Positions 47,290 to 58,909 of a stretch of 64,000 nucleotides of DNA are shown here, piece by piece. The notes beneath the pieces are model-generated. The model was not told the origin of the DNA and ran no database searches. It saw nothing but the letters and a program-made list of their open reading frames with translations. The translations under genes were made by a program, and so were the position numbers. The stretch is from positions 79,815,942-79,879,941 of the forward strand of contig OZ035962.1 of assembly GCA_964034945.1 (NCBI GenBank), given 5' to 3'. Every line of letters starts with the position of its first letter. Position 1 is the stretch's first letter. Source of the stretch: Chrysopilus asiliformis. Its lineage: Eukaryota > Arthropoda > Insecta > Diptera > Rhagionidae.

Positions 47290-48836
47290 AAAAATCCAAA
47301 ATGAAAAGAATAATCACGTTATCCTTGCAGGACCTTCTGTTATTCTTACGGATTTTTTAATGTCAGAATCGGATTAGCCGATCCCAAATACTCTCAGATG
47401 AGATTTTTTCCGGAAAATTTGATGAAAAAATAATCACGATATCCTTACAGGACCTTCCGTTATCCTTACAAGGACGAAGTAGAGAAAATATTGTATTGCC
47501 ATTGGACCAACGTATGTGTGCAAAATTTCAAGTTAATCGGATAAGTGAAAGTGGGTCAAAATTGTATTGCAAGATTTGAATCTGACAAACAGGCAGACAA
47601 ACAAATAGACACGAAGGCAATAATTAAATAGTTTAAAGAAAAATACAGTGGAGCCTTGAGTAATGCCACATATATATTTAAAAACCAGAATGCTTTTCAG
47701 AAATGGAGAAACTGAGGCATTTTTAAAAGCTTTTAATTAGCTAGTCTTCGTATTTGTTTGTCTGTCTGTTTGCCAGATTCAAATATTGCAATTCAATTTT
47801 GACCCACTTTCATTCATGCGATTGACTTGAAAAATGCATACTTAAGTACGATGGCAATACTATATTTTCTCTACTTCGTCCTTGTGAGGATAAGGGAAGA
47901 TCCAGTAAGGATAACGTGATTATCCTTTTCCTCAAATTTTCGGGAAAAAATCTCATCTGAGAGTTTTTGGAGCCGCTGAATCCCATTCTGACATTAAGAC
48001 GTCTGTAAGGATAACGGAAGGTCCTGTAAGGATAATGTGATTATTCTTTTCATTACATTTTCTTGAAAAAAGTGCCATTTAAGGGTTTTGAGGTCGCTGA
48101 CTCCGATTCCGACGTTAAGAAGTCTGTAAGGATAACGGAAGGTTCTGTAAGGATATTTCCTCAAATTTTTGGGACAAAAATCTCAACTGGGAGTTTTTGG
48201 GGTCGCTGAATCTGATTCTGACATTAAGACGTCTATAAGGATAACGGAAGGTCCTGTAAGGATAATGTGATTATTCTTTTCATTAAATTTTCCGGAAAAA
48301 ACCTCATCTGTAGTTTTCGGGGTCGCTGAGTTTGATTCTGGAGTCAAAAAGTCTGTAAGGATAGAGAAGATCCTGTAAGGATAACGTGATTGTCATTTTC
48401 CTCAAATTTTTCGAAAAAAATTTCATCTGGGGGTTTTTGGGATCGACAAATCCGATTTTGACTTTAACACGTTCGTGACATTTGCTTTTTCAACTTTTTT
48501 TTTACATTTGGACATCGTGTACTACGGGTGGTACACTAGCGATTTGTTTTCTGGCGATTGTGCGCCATCGGTGGTACACGGTGCGTGTTTTTATATTACT
48601 TCATAAAATACTAACAATTTATGTTAAAACTATGTTTTTATACTTACGACTGTCAGGAATATTCAAAAATCGATTGCACTATGCATGTACCATTATTTAC
48701 TCGCGCGGTTTTAAAAAACTGTACATGTACCACCAGTGGTACACGATTTCACGAACGGGTTAAAAAGTCTCTAAGGATAATGGAAGGTCCGGTTAGGATA
48801 ATGTGATTATCGTTTTTATTTTGGATTTTTTGTCAT
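47290..48836. repeat. GTAAGGATAAC satellite with internal inversion
   Basis: Degenerate units of about 110-120 bp contain GGAAGGTCCTGTAAGGATAA, TTTTTGGGGTCGCTGAATCT and GACATTAAGACGTCTGTAAG. Units left of about 47640 run in one orientation, and those right of about 47750 run in the other, around a 110-bp centre. The same GGTCCTGTAAGGATAACG motif recurs in the Helitron-like element at 38200-39240. Confidence 0.7.
48468..48759. mobile_element. piggyBac-type MITE inserted in the satellite
   Basis: CACGTTCGTGA at the left and TCACGAACGGG at the right, flanked by TTAA (48464-48467 and 48760-48763). Subterminal GGTGGTACAC repeats occur in both orientations. Removing the insert restores a normal satellite unit reading GATTTTGACTTTAAAAAGTC, so the insertion is clean. 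Two ORFs inside it are incidental. Confidence 0.85.
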
Positions 48837-48837
48837 A

Positions 48838-49010
48838 TAAAAGCTTCTAATTTAAAAAAAAAATTACTAAAAAGGAAAAAATAATTTTTTGGGCGCAGTG
48901 TATCAGAAATGATAGCGAGATAAGAGCATAAAAAATAAAGTAAAATAAATATTTATCTGCATATTATTTCTGTTTTTTCCTTTATAGTGCATTTTTTTAA
49001 ATAAAAATTT
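48838..49010. repeat. Palindromic element at right border of satellite region
   Basis: Related to 47043-47235: GGGCGCAGTGTATCAGAAAT, AGCGAGATAAGAGCATAAAA and TTTATAGTGCATTTTTTTAA. The second half is more diverged. The two copies bracket the satellite. Confidence 0.55.
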
Positions 49011-51559
49011 TCTTCATTAGTTTTACCTTTATTTGACAAAAGATATTAAATCAATTTTCTGAGAAACGCCTCATAGTTCATACACTTTCAGTTTGATGCA
49101 GTCATCACAACGTATTTCGTGATAACACGAAATTACCCCAGTATAAATATTTATTATTAAAGAATTAATAATTCGGCTACATGTGAAAAATGATTTCATT
49201 TTGCCAATTCGGAGTTCATGACATTTAATAAATGAATAATTTATAAATATTTCAAAAACGATATTCTGGAAAATAACCTTTTTTTCGTATTAAGAATATG
49301 ACGATTTGAAATTCGCGTGTAAGAAAAAATAATGAATTTCATTCATTATTTAGAACAACGAAAATGAACTGTAGTGTAATGGAAAATAGAAAAATTTGCA
49401 AAAATAGCATATCAAAACCAGGTGCTAAAAGTTTCAATGACCCTCGTTATGTGGTGGGTTTTTTGTTTTGTCTTTCTCTTTACCTAATATTGTCCAGTTA
49501 GGTATCAGTAAATCGACACGCGTCAGTATAATTTATATATAAAAAATCGATAATAAATCTCGTTCACAGTGACAAAGAAAAGCTCTGATTTTTTTACCTA
49601 AACGTGACTGTATTTACCTGGAGGGTAGGTCAATTAAAATCACACAATTGGGGAGGATTTCAACGCCATTCCTGCTGAATGTAAACGTGATTTTCTGTCA
49701 TTCAAGATTCAAGAAATTGGAAAATAGATTTTTGGGATAAATTTTGTGCGTTTATGTAGGATTTTGGAGATTTTGTTGACATAATTGTATTCTTCTTCTT
49801 GAAATGTTGAAAACATGATTTTAATTATAATTTTCTTTTGTGTATTAGGAAAACATTGCACTATTCATAGTCGCATCAGTTGTTTGAAATGGCGATGAGT
49901 AGAAATTATCACCTCCTGCAGGTAATCCCATATTCCTTGTTTTACTATTCCAACATGTCAATCTATACAATGTATAGACATATTGAGATGATGATATTAC
50001 AAACGTGTTCCTTAACGGTCTAGGGCGTATAATTAAATTATCGCGTAGTAAACACCTATGAGGCTTGTGTTAAATTTATCTAAAAATAGACTTCACCACC
50101 CTATGATGTGTTGAGGGTTTTTTGTTTAAGTAAAAATTTCTGAAAATGGACAACCCGTATGCCTGCGTCGTATTTAACTAGCCTTGTATTTTTGTCTATT
50201 GAAAGCTTTTGTACATAAACCACTTGCCCTAAACATGTTGCTGATTTAGCCCCTTTTTTATAAACACTCCGTTTGCTCTGGCTTTGGGTATAGTAAAAAT
50301 CCCTTGCATATAGGTTATGTGGCTTTTCATCGTAATACATTTGTGTAGTACCAATACTTAGAGACGTTTAGCGTGCCTAAGCGATCACAACTGCAAAACA
50401 TGAAAAATAAAAGTATAACTTTGCATGCACACCCTGTGGTGAACCGAATAGAACTGTGGATGCATAGGGGGTTTGATTTGTGGGCTTTTCCTGCTCTGCA
50501 TAATTAAACAATTTTCCTTTTTCAATGTTCCTTTGTTGCCGATACTTGTCCCACATTTCCTGGCAATTCACGACACTGTCTGCTTAATTATGCAATCTGA
50601 ATAGGTGCCAGTTATAAACTCATCGATGGGCGGATAGGGTAAATTTTTCAGTAACACCCGCATCATGTGTAAGGGTAATTTTGATTCTGTGCAACTGGCA
50701 GTTTTATCGCTAAATTAAATCAAAAGAATTGCTGAACACGTTTGAAAATGGAAACGCGAAAATTTTCACAATATTTCATTCACTTAGTCGATAACATTCA
50801 AACACGTTGCTGGTTGGGAAATTGTTTTTTTTTTTAAATTTCTCCGTGGAAAGTCTCCGATTTTCTAGTTATGACAATGTTTGGGAAATTTATGCCTTAA
50901 CGTTGACATTAACGTTGCTTCAATGTAAACAGATTTCTGAATACATTTTTAATGAGACATAAAATATTTATTTTTTGATTGTTTTAGATTGGAAAAATAA
51001 AATCAAAGGAATAGCCATTTTATCTGTTGATAAATGGTCGTCGGCCTTTTTTTTAACGAAGGCAATATTTGAAAAATTCTACACAACATTTTTAATTGGC
51101 AATTTATGATTTTTTTAGTAATTTTTATATGGGAACTTCATTGATTTTTCTATAAAAAAAACTCTAGTTTCCTATATCAATATTTGACAATTCATGAATA
51201 TTTCTCGTAAATGAATTTATAAATATTTGCCCTGTTTGATTTGGAAATCTTTCTTGCAATTAAAAAAAACAATAAAAATTCAAATCAGAATGGGCTCTCC
51301 CCTGCCCTCCCCTAGACCAATAACATACGCATTGGTGCATATAGGGGGGTTTAAAGGTTCAAAACCTCTTATTTCTGAACGGACTTTCAAAATGTCTAAG
51401 CATATAGAGAAATGCGTTTTATCAATTTAAAAATAAAATCATTTTTATTAATTTGGCGTCCCTTAATACTGGTTTTTTCCCGGGCACCGTTTTTCCTTGC
51501 GCTGCGGGTCGCAAGTTTAACAAATTAGAACCACAACATCTACTTATCTCAGAATACTA
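49011..51559. other. No gene called; coding-like remnants at 50101-50640
   Basis: Mostly AT-rich. On the minus strand, 50640-50101 holds consecutive protein-like frames in different phases (described under findings), suggesting a broken unrecognised gene. Nothing else recognised. Confidence 0.35.
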
Positions 51560-51930
51560 GCCGTGTAACAAAAACCTCGTTCCTATTGACAAAATTTGTT
51601 TTGTTGAAGCTCATTAATTTTTTTTTGTTGAATTCATAAAAGAATTGTTTGAAAAACAAAAATTTGTAAAAGTAACAATTTTTCATTTTGACAAATTAGG
51701 CATTTTGACAAATTAGGCATTTTGACAAATTAGGCATTGTTAATTTAACAAAATATCATTTGCAAGTTTATTTTTGTTAAAATAACAATTTTTTTGTTGA
51801 ACAAAGATTTTCATCCAAAAATATTTGTTCCAATTGACAATTTTTTTGTGATTTCACCAAAAGTTTGGTTGCTTTAACAATGATTTTATCCATATGACCA
51901 ATTTTTTTTGTTATCCATATGACCCTACTC
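51560..51930. repeat. TTGACAAA-rich repeat region with a three-copy 17-mer
   Basis: CATTTTGACAAATTAGG is repeated three times in tandem at about 51685-51737. Surrounding sequence repeats AACAATTTTTTTGTT and CCATATGACCAATTTT motifs, resembling 27075-27370. Confidence 0.5.
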
Positions 51931-52696
51931 TTCTCTCATAAATGTGTGACTTAATTTTTTGTAGAAAGTTCCTTATTATTCGATGTTCTTGCTTTATGAT
52001 TGTTTTTTTTATTTAAAATGCAATAACGGTAATGAATATTTACCATAAAGATATTTTAATATATGTCAAGTTGTTTTTACAAAATATAGCCTTTCCGTGA
52101 AAATAATTTCGATTAAAAATGATTGCCATATTTGCTTTGTTATGACTAATAAATTTTATGTGCGTGTAAATATAAAACATTGTTAATTAAAATCAACAAT
52201 AACTCAGAGCCAATATTGACAAAATAATAATTTGGCTGTCTATCCGAGTAATAAATTGTGATCTATACATGAAACATGGCTTTTCGTCTATTAATTAAAC
52301 TCGTGACAATAGCAATAATAATGCAATTTAAATATCGATCCACATGTTTGGTTATTTTCCGGTAAATTACTTGATAATAAGATTCTCCTTTTAAGCAAAT
52401 GACTGAAGATTAATACAATATTACAGGAGGAGGGCCCTAAGTTGAACATCCCAAAAGTCGAATTATCTACGAACAAGAAAATCTCGCGAGGCGTAACTCT
52501 CAGATCTTGATGAAACTTGCATATGTAAAAGAATCATATTTATTTTGATAATTTTCGGACTATAAGTCGTATTGAACTATTTTCACTCTCCTCCCCGACC
52601 ACTTTCTTCGTGGTGAAGTCAGTGACAGGGACCATAAGGTCACTCTGATGAGATCCAGCCAATGTCATTTGGAATCGAAACTTGATGTTTTCTTTC
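51931..52696. other. No recognised gene
   Basis: AT-rich. The minus-strand ORF at 52291-52476 has no recognised product. Confidence 0.4.
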
Positions 52697-52933
52697 GAAT
52701 ATCTCAAAAGCGGTGCATCTTATCAAAAAAGTGCAAGAACAAAAGTGATTTAGGATATGGTTCTACTTAAAACTCCCATACATCAAAATCCGATTGGAAT
52801 AAATTTTAAAAAATCTTATTGAAAACTTTGACTTCAAAGTGGGATTTTGATACAACTGTTCGCCGTTCACTTAAATCACCATACGGGTTTCCAATAATTG
52901 CCAGATTGGCAATTATAGCTTTTGTTGTGTTTT
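52697..52933 (+). mobile_element. DINE-1-like element, 3' half (copy A5)
   Basis: From GAATATCTCAAAAGCGGTGC through TCACCATACGGG, the hairpin TTGCCAGATTGGCAA and TATAGCTTTTGTTGTGTTTT. The 5' half with the microsatellite is missing. Confidence 0.7.
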
Positions 52934-53279
52934 GTGGTTAACCATGGAATCATTTCTGATTCATGGTTTTTACGCCACTTTTCTAGCATTGAATTCTATT
53001 GGAATTTTTCGGCTTATGGGTCATTAAAAAAATATAACAAAAATTTACATTATTTTTGTGGATGTTTTCACATCCAGAATTTCCCCCAACATTTCAGGCA
53101 TGTTTGCTCTGAAACCCTATTAGGAGCCTGTTTCTGGCACGGGAGCTGGCTCTTCGTCATCAGAGTCTGCTTTACCACCTTCCACGTAGGCTTACAGGAT
53201 TTTGATTTTTACCTTTATTTTACCTATATAAATTTTTCAATTTTTCTAGAAAATTGCAAGAAACTGTTTCGTTTATATG

Positions 53280-53560
53280 TGGGAGGGGGGAAGGAATGGT
53301 TTGTTTTTGGTCGTTCAAGAACTTAGGCTAGCCATTTACGAGAAACGCAACTGTATAAAATTTCAAGTTTCTAGCTCAATCCCTTCGAAGTTATGGTGTT
53401 CAAGCACGGACAGATGGACGGACATGCGGACATGAACATCCTTTGTTATCTCTAATACCCTGGTGTAGTTCATTTTTTTGTCAGATGGATGATTGGTTCG
53501 ATGCTTTACAAACAGTATACTAAATCTAATATACTTCTATATGATTAATCATATAGAGTA
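53280..53560 (-). mobile_element. DINE-like element, type B fragment
   Basis: In element sense (minus) the order is TCATATAGAAGTATATTAGA, CATCGAACCAATCATCC-like sequence, ACAAAAAAATGAACTACACC, GCATGTCCGTCC core, CTTGAAATTTTATACAGTTG and ATGGCTAGCCTAAG. Its 5' end is directly joined to the Helitron at 53561. Confidence 0.6.
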
Positions 53561-54000
53561 CTAGCTTGCATACCCGTCATTGCCGCGTAAAGTTTTTTAA
53601 ATTTTTTTTTTTATGGTCTATGTTGGAGCTAAACTTCAGGCCAATCGGCTCAGTAGTTTCCCCGCGAAAGAGTAACATAGAGGGAAAACCTTTACCCCCT
53701 CCCTTACTTTACCCCTCGCCTTACTCCCCCACCACTGGGGCTACTTTTTAATGGGTCTATCTTGGGGCTGGACCCCCGACGAACATCTATGCCAAATTTC
53801 AGGCCAATCGGTTCAGTAGTTTCCCCGCGAAAGAGTAACATAGCGCGAAAACTAAGTTTCGAAATCACTTTACCCCCTCCCCTTACTCCCCCCACCCCTC
53901 GCGCTACTTTTTCGTATGCCTATGTTGGAACCATAGCTACCATAGACACTCATGCCAAATTTCAAGTCAATCGGTTCAGCCGTTTTTGTGTGAAAGAGGA

Positions 54001-54031
<31 letters not shown>

Positions 54032-54058
54032 CCAACTCATTTTTATATATTAGTATGA
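53561..54058 (-). mobile_element. Non-autonomous Helitron, canonical termini
   Basis: On the minus strand it begins A|TCATACTAATATATAAAA, passes an (AGAC)n/(GTCT)n run and two to three tandem copies of a block with ACTACTGAGCCGATTGGCCT, and ends with the hairpin region GGCAATGACGGGTATGCAAG and CTAG|T. The TC...CTAG ends, insertion between A and T, and absence of a duplication are standard Helitron features. No Rep/helicase gene is encoded. Confidence 0.85.
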
Positions 54059-55984
54059 TGATAAAAAGACGATCATACGAAAACTTCACACAATGTAAGC
54101 GCTATTTAAAAGAAGGAGATTAAATGTTTAAATAAATTCTCCGAAAACTACTAGAATTTCGTCTGTGCATTCATTTTCGAAGAAATCAAAATTGTCTTTT
54201 TGATTTATAACCGAGAAAATGTTCCAAAAGATATCTCGAAGCGAGGCTTTAACAATTAACAAAAATTTATTTTTCTATCTGTTTACATAAACACCAATGG
54301 CCAACTATTTTACCAAAAGTTTAAACTTTAACCTTTAATTGATGAGATGGGCCCAGTGGACCCACATTGACTTTTCTCTCTTTGCTATTTCTCATGTTTT
54401 CAGTACATCGACTCTGAAATCTTCAGTACCTTCATACAGTATGGTGTTGTATGCCGAGTTAAAATCACGGATTTGGTATGTGATTAGAACAAGTCCATTG
54501 GAAACCACCTCATCATTTACGCATATGATTTTCATCTCATAAATTAAGGGTTAAACATTTTGAAAATTCTTAAGAATACATCACAGTTTTTGTGCTCTGT
54601 CGCTGAACATTTTATCTTTTGTTCGGTTTTATCTGGCCTCTTAATCGAAAAACTATTTGCATATGTAAAGCCTTGACAACTTTTTACAGTGTAGATTAAA
54701 ATTTTTGAGTACAATTTGTACAAGTTTCCTCTATCCGATAAGACGAATTCCTCGAATTCCTCGAAAACTGCAATAGTCTTCATTTTTTTAAGTTCAACGT
54801 TTCATATGGAGATTTCGTATTAATTTTGGAGTCCAAGAGTGTTTTAATCGCAAATCCATTTATTAAAACAAAAAAAATTTGCATTTCAAAAATCAACAAC
54901 TTCTATATAATCTTGTGGTCTATTAAAAAAAAAAATTTGAGTGCAAGAATGAAGAAATTCAATTTAAAAACTTTTAAAAAGAAATCTAAATAAAATTAAA
55001 TACGAAAGGTAATTTCAAAGCAATATAAAATTTTCTCCAGTTTTTTTTCTAAACAATGAAAAAAGATTTTCAACGATTTTCCCTTCGTTCAAAAAAAATC
55101 TAACTTTTCACCGCAATCAATTATCTTAAGTCTGATAGCAATTTCCTTTTTGTAACCTTTTTACTTTCTTTTTCATTCTCAACTGATAACCAACTCATCC
55201 CAAAGGACCTCAATCTCAATCCAGTGAAGAGCAGGAAACGAAAACCAAAGTGGATACCACTTCGTCTAACGAATTTTATACTCGTATCTGTGCCTTACGC
55301 TTTTATATTGTGGTTCTGATAGAGTCGTCCTATTTACGTTTGTGGGGAAAAAGGCCCAACATCAGAAAGAAGCAAAAAAGGACTCGAAATAGGTTCTGCA
55401 GTGGAAAAAATTTACATATTCAAAGTCAGTGTTGAAGCATTAAAAATTCGATGTTCCAGTGATAGAAGAATGGAAATAAGTTGAAGGGAAAAAACGGAAT
55501 TTCCATTTTTAACCTATATGTGTTTTTTTTTCATCTGAACTAGGTTAAAAATTACTCTTTTAGACGCATGTTGAAAATAAAATCTTGCTTGAATGAATGA
55601 AAGGGGTTTTTGTTAACAAGAAAATTGTTTGTTATTCATGAGTAATCCAAGAATTTGCATCTTTAATTTAGCAATGTTTGCTGTTCACGTTAATTACACA
55701 AATCTCAAAATTTTAAGCTTTATCGATTTATGACAACAATGATACTCTGAAAGAAATTTTTGTTTTAGTTGAAAATTTTTTGAGGGGAACATATTTCTTC
55801 TTTGGTATTTAATAATTAAATTGTGTTTATAATTTCGGAACGAGGAATTTAATTTCGAGTATTTTGTAGGTTTAAAAGGGAACTTTTCTTTGAAAGAATA
55901 ATTTAATTAAATGTATGTTCTTTTATAAAAGTGAAATAAAAATCTTTGAAGCGCTCAGTGGCTTTATTTATTAATTTAGTCATA
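54059..55984. other. No gene called; coding-like frames at 54392-54783 (minus)
   Basis: Two adjacent minus-strand frames (described under findings) look protein-like but have no recognised family. A plus-strand frame near 55210-55440 (SSEEQETKTKVDTTSSNEF) is also unassigned. The remainder is AT-rich. Confidence 0.35.
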
Positions 55985-56612
55985 GGGCGCATTTAGACCG
56001 GTGCTATATTAAAACATAACAAAAGCTATAATTGCCTATCTGGCAATCATTGGAGACCCGTATGGTGATATTCGTATCAAAATTGGAACAGTTGTACCAA
56101 AATTCCATTTTGAAGTCAAACTTTCCAATAAGATTTTTTAAAATTTATTCCAATTGGATTTTAATGTATGGGAGTTTTATGTAGAATTATATCCTAAATA
56201 ACTTTTGTTCTTGCACTTTTTTGATAAGATACACCGTTTTTGAGGTATTCGCAAAAAACATTTTCGTTCGTATGGGGGGTACCCCCCCCTAATGGTCCAT
56301 TTTTGCCCATTAACGAACTTAACCTCGCATTTTACGAAAAACGGATCTGTGCAAAATTTCAAGTCTCTAGCTTAATCCGTGCGCCCGCAATCCGCGCCAC
56401 AGACGGACAGGCGGACAGACAGACGGACAGACAGACGGACGGACATGCAAAATTCATTTTTTTTTATCATTCTAAACACACTGGTGTAATTCATTTTTGT
56501 GTGTGATAACGGGATCTTGGCGTTACAAACGGTAAGGCAAAGTTAATATACTCTTTGGTTTCACCATACGGGTATAAAAAGGGCCAACTTAGCACCGGTC
56601 TAAACGCGCCCA
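55985..56612. mobile_element. MITE with GGGCGCRTTTAGACCGGTGC termini, split by a DINE insertion
   Basis: GGGCGCATTTAGACCGGTGC at 55985 pairs with GCACCGGTCTAAACGCGCCC ending at 56612. DINE copy A6 fills almost the whole interior, so the original MITE was very short or lost its middle. Confidence 0.65.
56010..56580 (-). mobile_element. DINE-1-like element (copy A6)
   Basis: In element sense (minus) TTTTTATACCCGTATGGTGA starts at 56580. The microsatellite core is at 56402-56445, then the GGGGGGGTACCCCCC palindrome (56273-56289), CACCATACGGGT and a hairpin reading TTGCCAGATAGGCAA. The end is AAAACATAAC in plus sense. Confidence 0.75.
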
Positions 56613-57077
56613 ATGTTTTCTATAGGAGCCGGTCATAAAATACGCAAAAATTAATTTTATGGACAGCCCCAAGAACAAAAATCTAAAAAAAACTGTACTG
56701 ACCAAATTCTTTAGCTGTCTTTTAGACAAAGAAGGGGAGGGTTTTTCAATGAGATGGTTGAGAAGAGATTTTAGAGGTGAGGACTTTTTCCTGAGCGATG
56801 ACATAAGTGCAGGACACATCTAATGATAAAGAGGGGGTCAAAATATCTCCAAAGGTTCTGAAGATAGCAGAAAAAGAGATGAGTAGAGGAGGCAAAAATT
56901 TTCAATAGCAGAGGCTTGTTCGAAAGATTTCTGAACCATCTTAGAAAACCGCGTCTCATTTAGTTGAATGGTTCTAAAGTTTTAAAGTTACCTGTGGAGA
57001 GGTTACGTTATGAAAAGGTATTCCGATTTTAATTCTTTTATAACCTAAAGTTTTGTTTTTCATGACGTTCTCTCCGA

Positions 57078-57667
57078 TTTTTATACCCGTATGGTGAAAC
57101 CAAAGGGTATACTAACTTTGCCTTACCGTTTGTAAATGCTAAGATCCCGTCATCACACACAAAAATGAATTACACCAGTGTGTTTAGAATGATGAAAAAA
57201 GTTGAATTTAGCATGTCTGTCCGTCCGTCTGTCTGTCCGTCCGTCTGTTCGTCTGTCTGTCCGTCCGTCTGTCCGTCTGTGGCGCGAATTGCGGGCGCAC
57301 GGATTGAGCTAGAGACTTGAAATTTTGCACAGATCCGTTTTTTGTAAAATGCGAGGCTAAATTCGTTAATGGGCAAAAATGGACCATTAGGGGGGTACCC
57401 CCCATACGAACGAAAACGTTTTTTGCGAATACCTCAAAAACGGTGTATCTTATCAAAAAAGTGCAAGAACAAAAGTTATTTAGGATATAATTCTACATAA
57501 AACTCCCATACATTAAAATCCAATTGGAATAAATTTTAAAAAATCTTATTGGAAAGTTTGACTTCAAAATGGAATTTTGGTACAACTGTTCCAATTTTGA
57601 TACGAATATCACCATACGGGTCTCCAATGATTGCCAGATAGGCAATTATAGCTTTTGTTATGTTTTT
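57078..57667 (+). mobile_element. DINE-1-like element (copy A7)
   Basis: Full structure: TTTTTATACCCGTATGGTGA at the start, GTCCGTCCGTCTGTCTGTCC core (57218-57282), GGGGGGTACCCCCC palindrome, CACCATACGGGT, hairpin TTGCCAGATAGGCAA, end GCTTTTGTTATGTTTTT. It is very similar to A6 (both share the ATAGGCAA variant) and in opposite orientation. Confidence 0.78.
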
Positions 57668-58095
57668 TTAAAAATTGGCACCAAACTATACAAAACAAAA
57701 CAATAATTAGGATTTTATGCTAATTATATTTAATAATGTGGTAAAAAAAGCAACACACGTTATTCTTTTGTTTTTTTATAAAATTTATATCTAATAATAC
57801 TACCTTATTACTAAAATATCATTATAGGATGATTTTCCACTCTATTGTTTGAAATAGTGACATAATAAATATCTCTATAAATCCTCAAGGGTTTGAAAGC
57901 AATATCATGGTCTGTAGGTTGGTTATGTTTTGCTTAATCCAACCAACCCAAATTGGTTGAAATTTCTACACATGGAAATTGGAAATATTATTGTTGTTAT
58001 TCGAATAAAAGTAAAAAAAACGTTATTTCCAGTCTTCAATATGTCTATTAAATAATAAATGATAGATGACAATACATTATTCTGTGTTTCCCTAA
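57668..58095. other. No recognised gene
   Basis: AT-rich spacer; no feature seen. Confidence 0.45.
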
Positions 58096-58582
58096 AGCAG
58101 GGTTTATACACAGCAAGTAACTCGCAGCAAGTAAAGAGAGGCAAGTAGTTTGCTTAGTTTACACGTTTCAAGTAAATCATTTCAAGTAGAATGACAGCCG
58201 AAGGAAAACATAACCTAGAATTTTCTGAGAAAAAATATTACGACTCTTTTTTGTAGAAAAATTTGCGAATTTTGACCTAAAACTGTTTGTTGCCGACGAG
58301 TTTGTTATACCCGTGTCGTTTTTTCCTTAAAATGTTACGACGTTTTCTGGCAAAGCAGCAAATATAAAATGAACCGAAACACACACACTTAAAACCACCT
58401 CTTGTGTACACGGTTCCATGTTCTTGTATTGGTTTTTACTTGCCACAAAAATAGAATGGCTTTCTATTATTTTCGAGAGAGCGGCAAGTATTCTCACACA
58501 TATGCGAGCGTCGCACACTAGGTCAAATCACGTGTATTTACGTCTACTTGCCGCAAGTTACTTGCTTCGTCTAAACCGCACT
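58096..58582. mobile_element. Harbinger-type MITE, 487 bp (copy 2)
   Basis: Same family as 34677-35152 but inverted: AGCAGGGTTTATAC at the left and GTCTAAACCGCACT at the right, TAA at 58093-58095 and 58583-58585. The interior includes GTTGCCGACGAGTTTGTTAT shared with the first copy. Confidence 0.8.
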
Positions 58583-58675
58583 TAAAAGCCAACGTGAAAA
58601 TTGATTTTAGAATTTCAAACATGGGTGTTTTAATAATATTGTTTTCTGATTGACAAATTGCTTTAAGTTTATCGA

Positions 58676-58909
58676 TACACAGAAAAAAGTGATTAGTAAA
58701 TCCACCTACAATTGTCGTTGATTTTCAGCCAACTACAAAAAATAGATGAACTACCGACAAAAGTAGACAATAACTTGGTCTGATTAGATAAACTATCTAC
58801 ATTTTAGTAGCTAATTGTCTACTTTTGTCGGTAGTTCATCTATTTTTTGTAGTTGGCTGAAAATCAACGACAATTGTAGGTGGATTTACTATTCACTTTT
58901 TTCTGTGTA
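58676..58909. mobile_element. Near-perfect 234-bp palindromic MITE
   Basis: TACACAGAAAAAAGTGA and CCACCTACAATTGTCGTTGA at the left are mirrored exactly by TCAACGACAATTGTAGGTGG and CACTTTTTTCTGTGTA at the right. The loop near 58785-58800 is only about 20 bp. Confidence 0.8.

Noticed and set aside
52922..53326. 134-codon plus-strand ORF
   Set aside because: It starts inside a DINE 3' end and runs into a DINE-like fragment; composition looks random.
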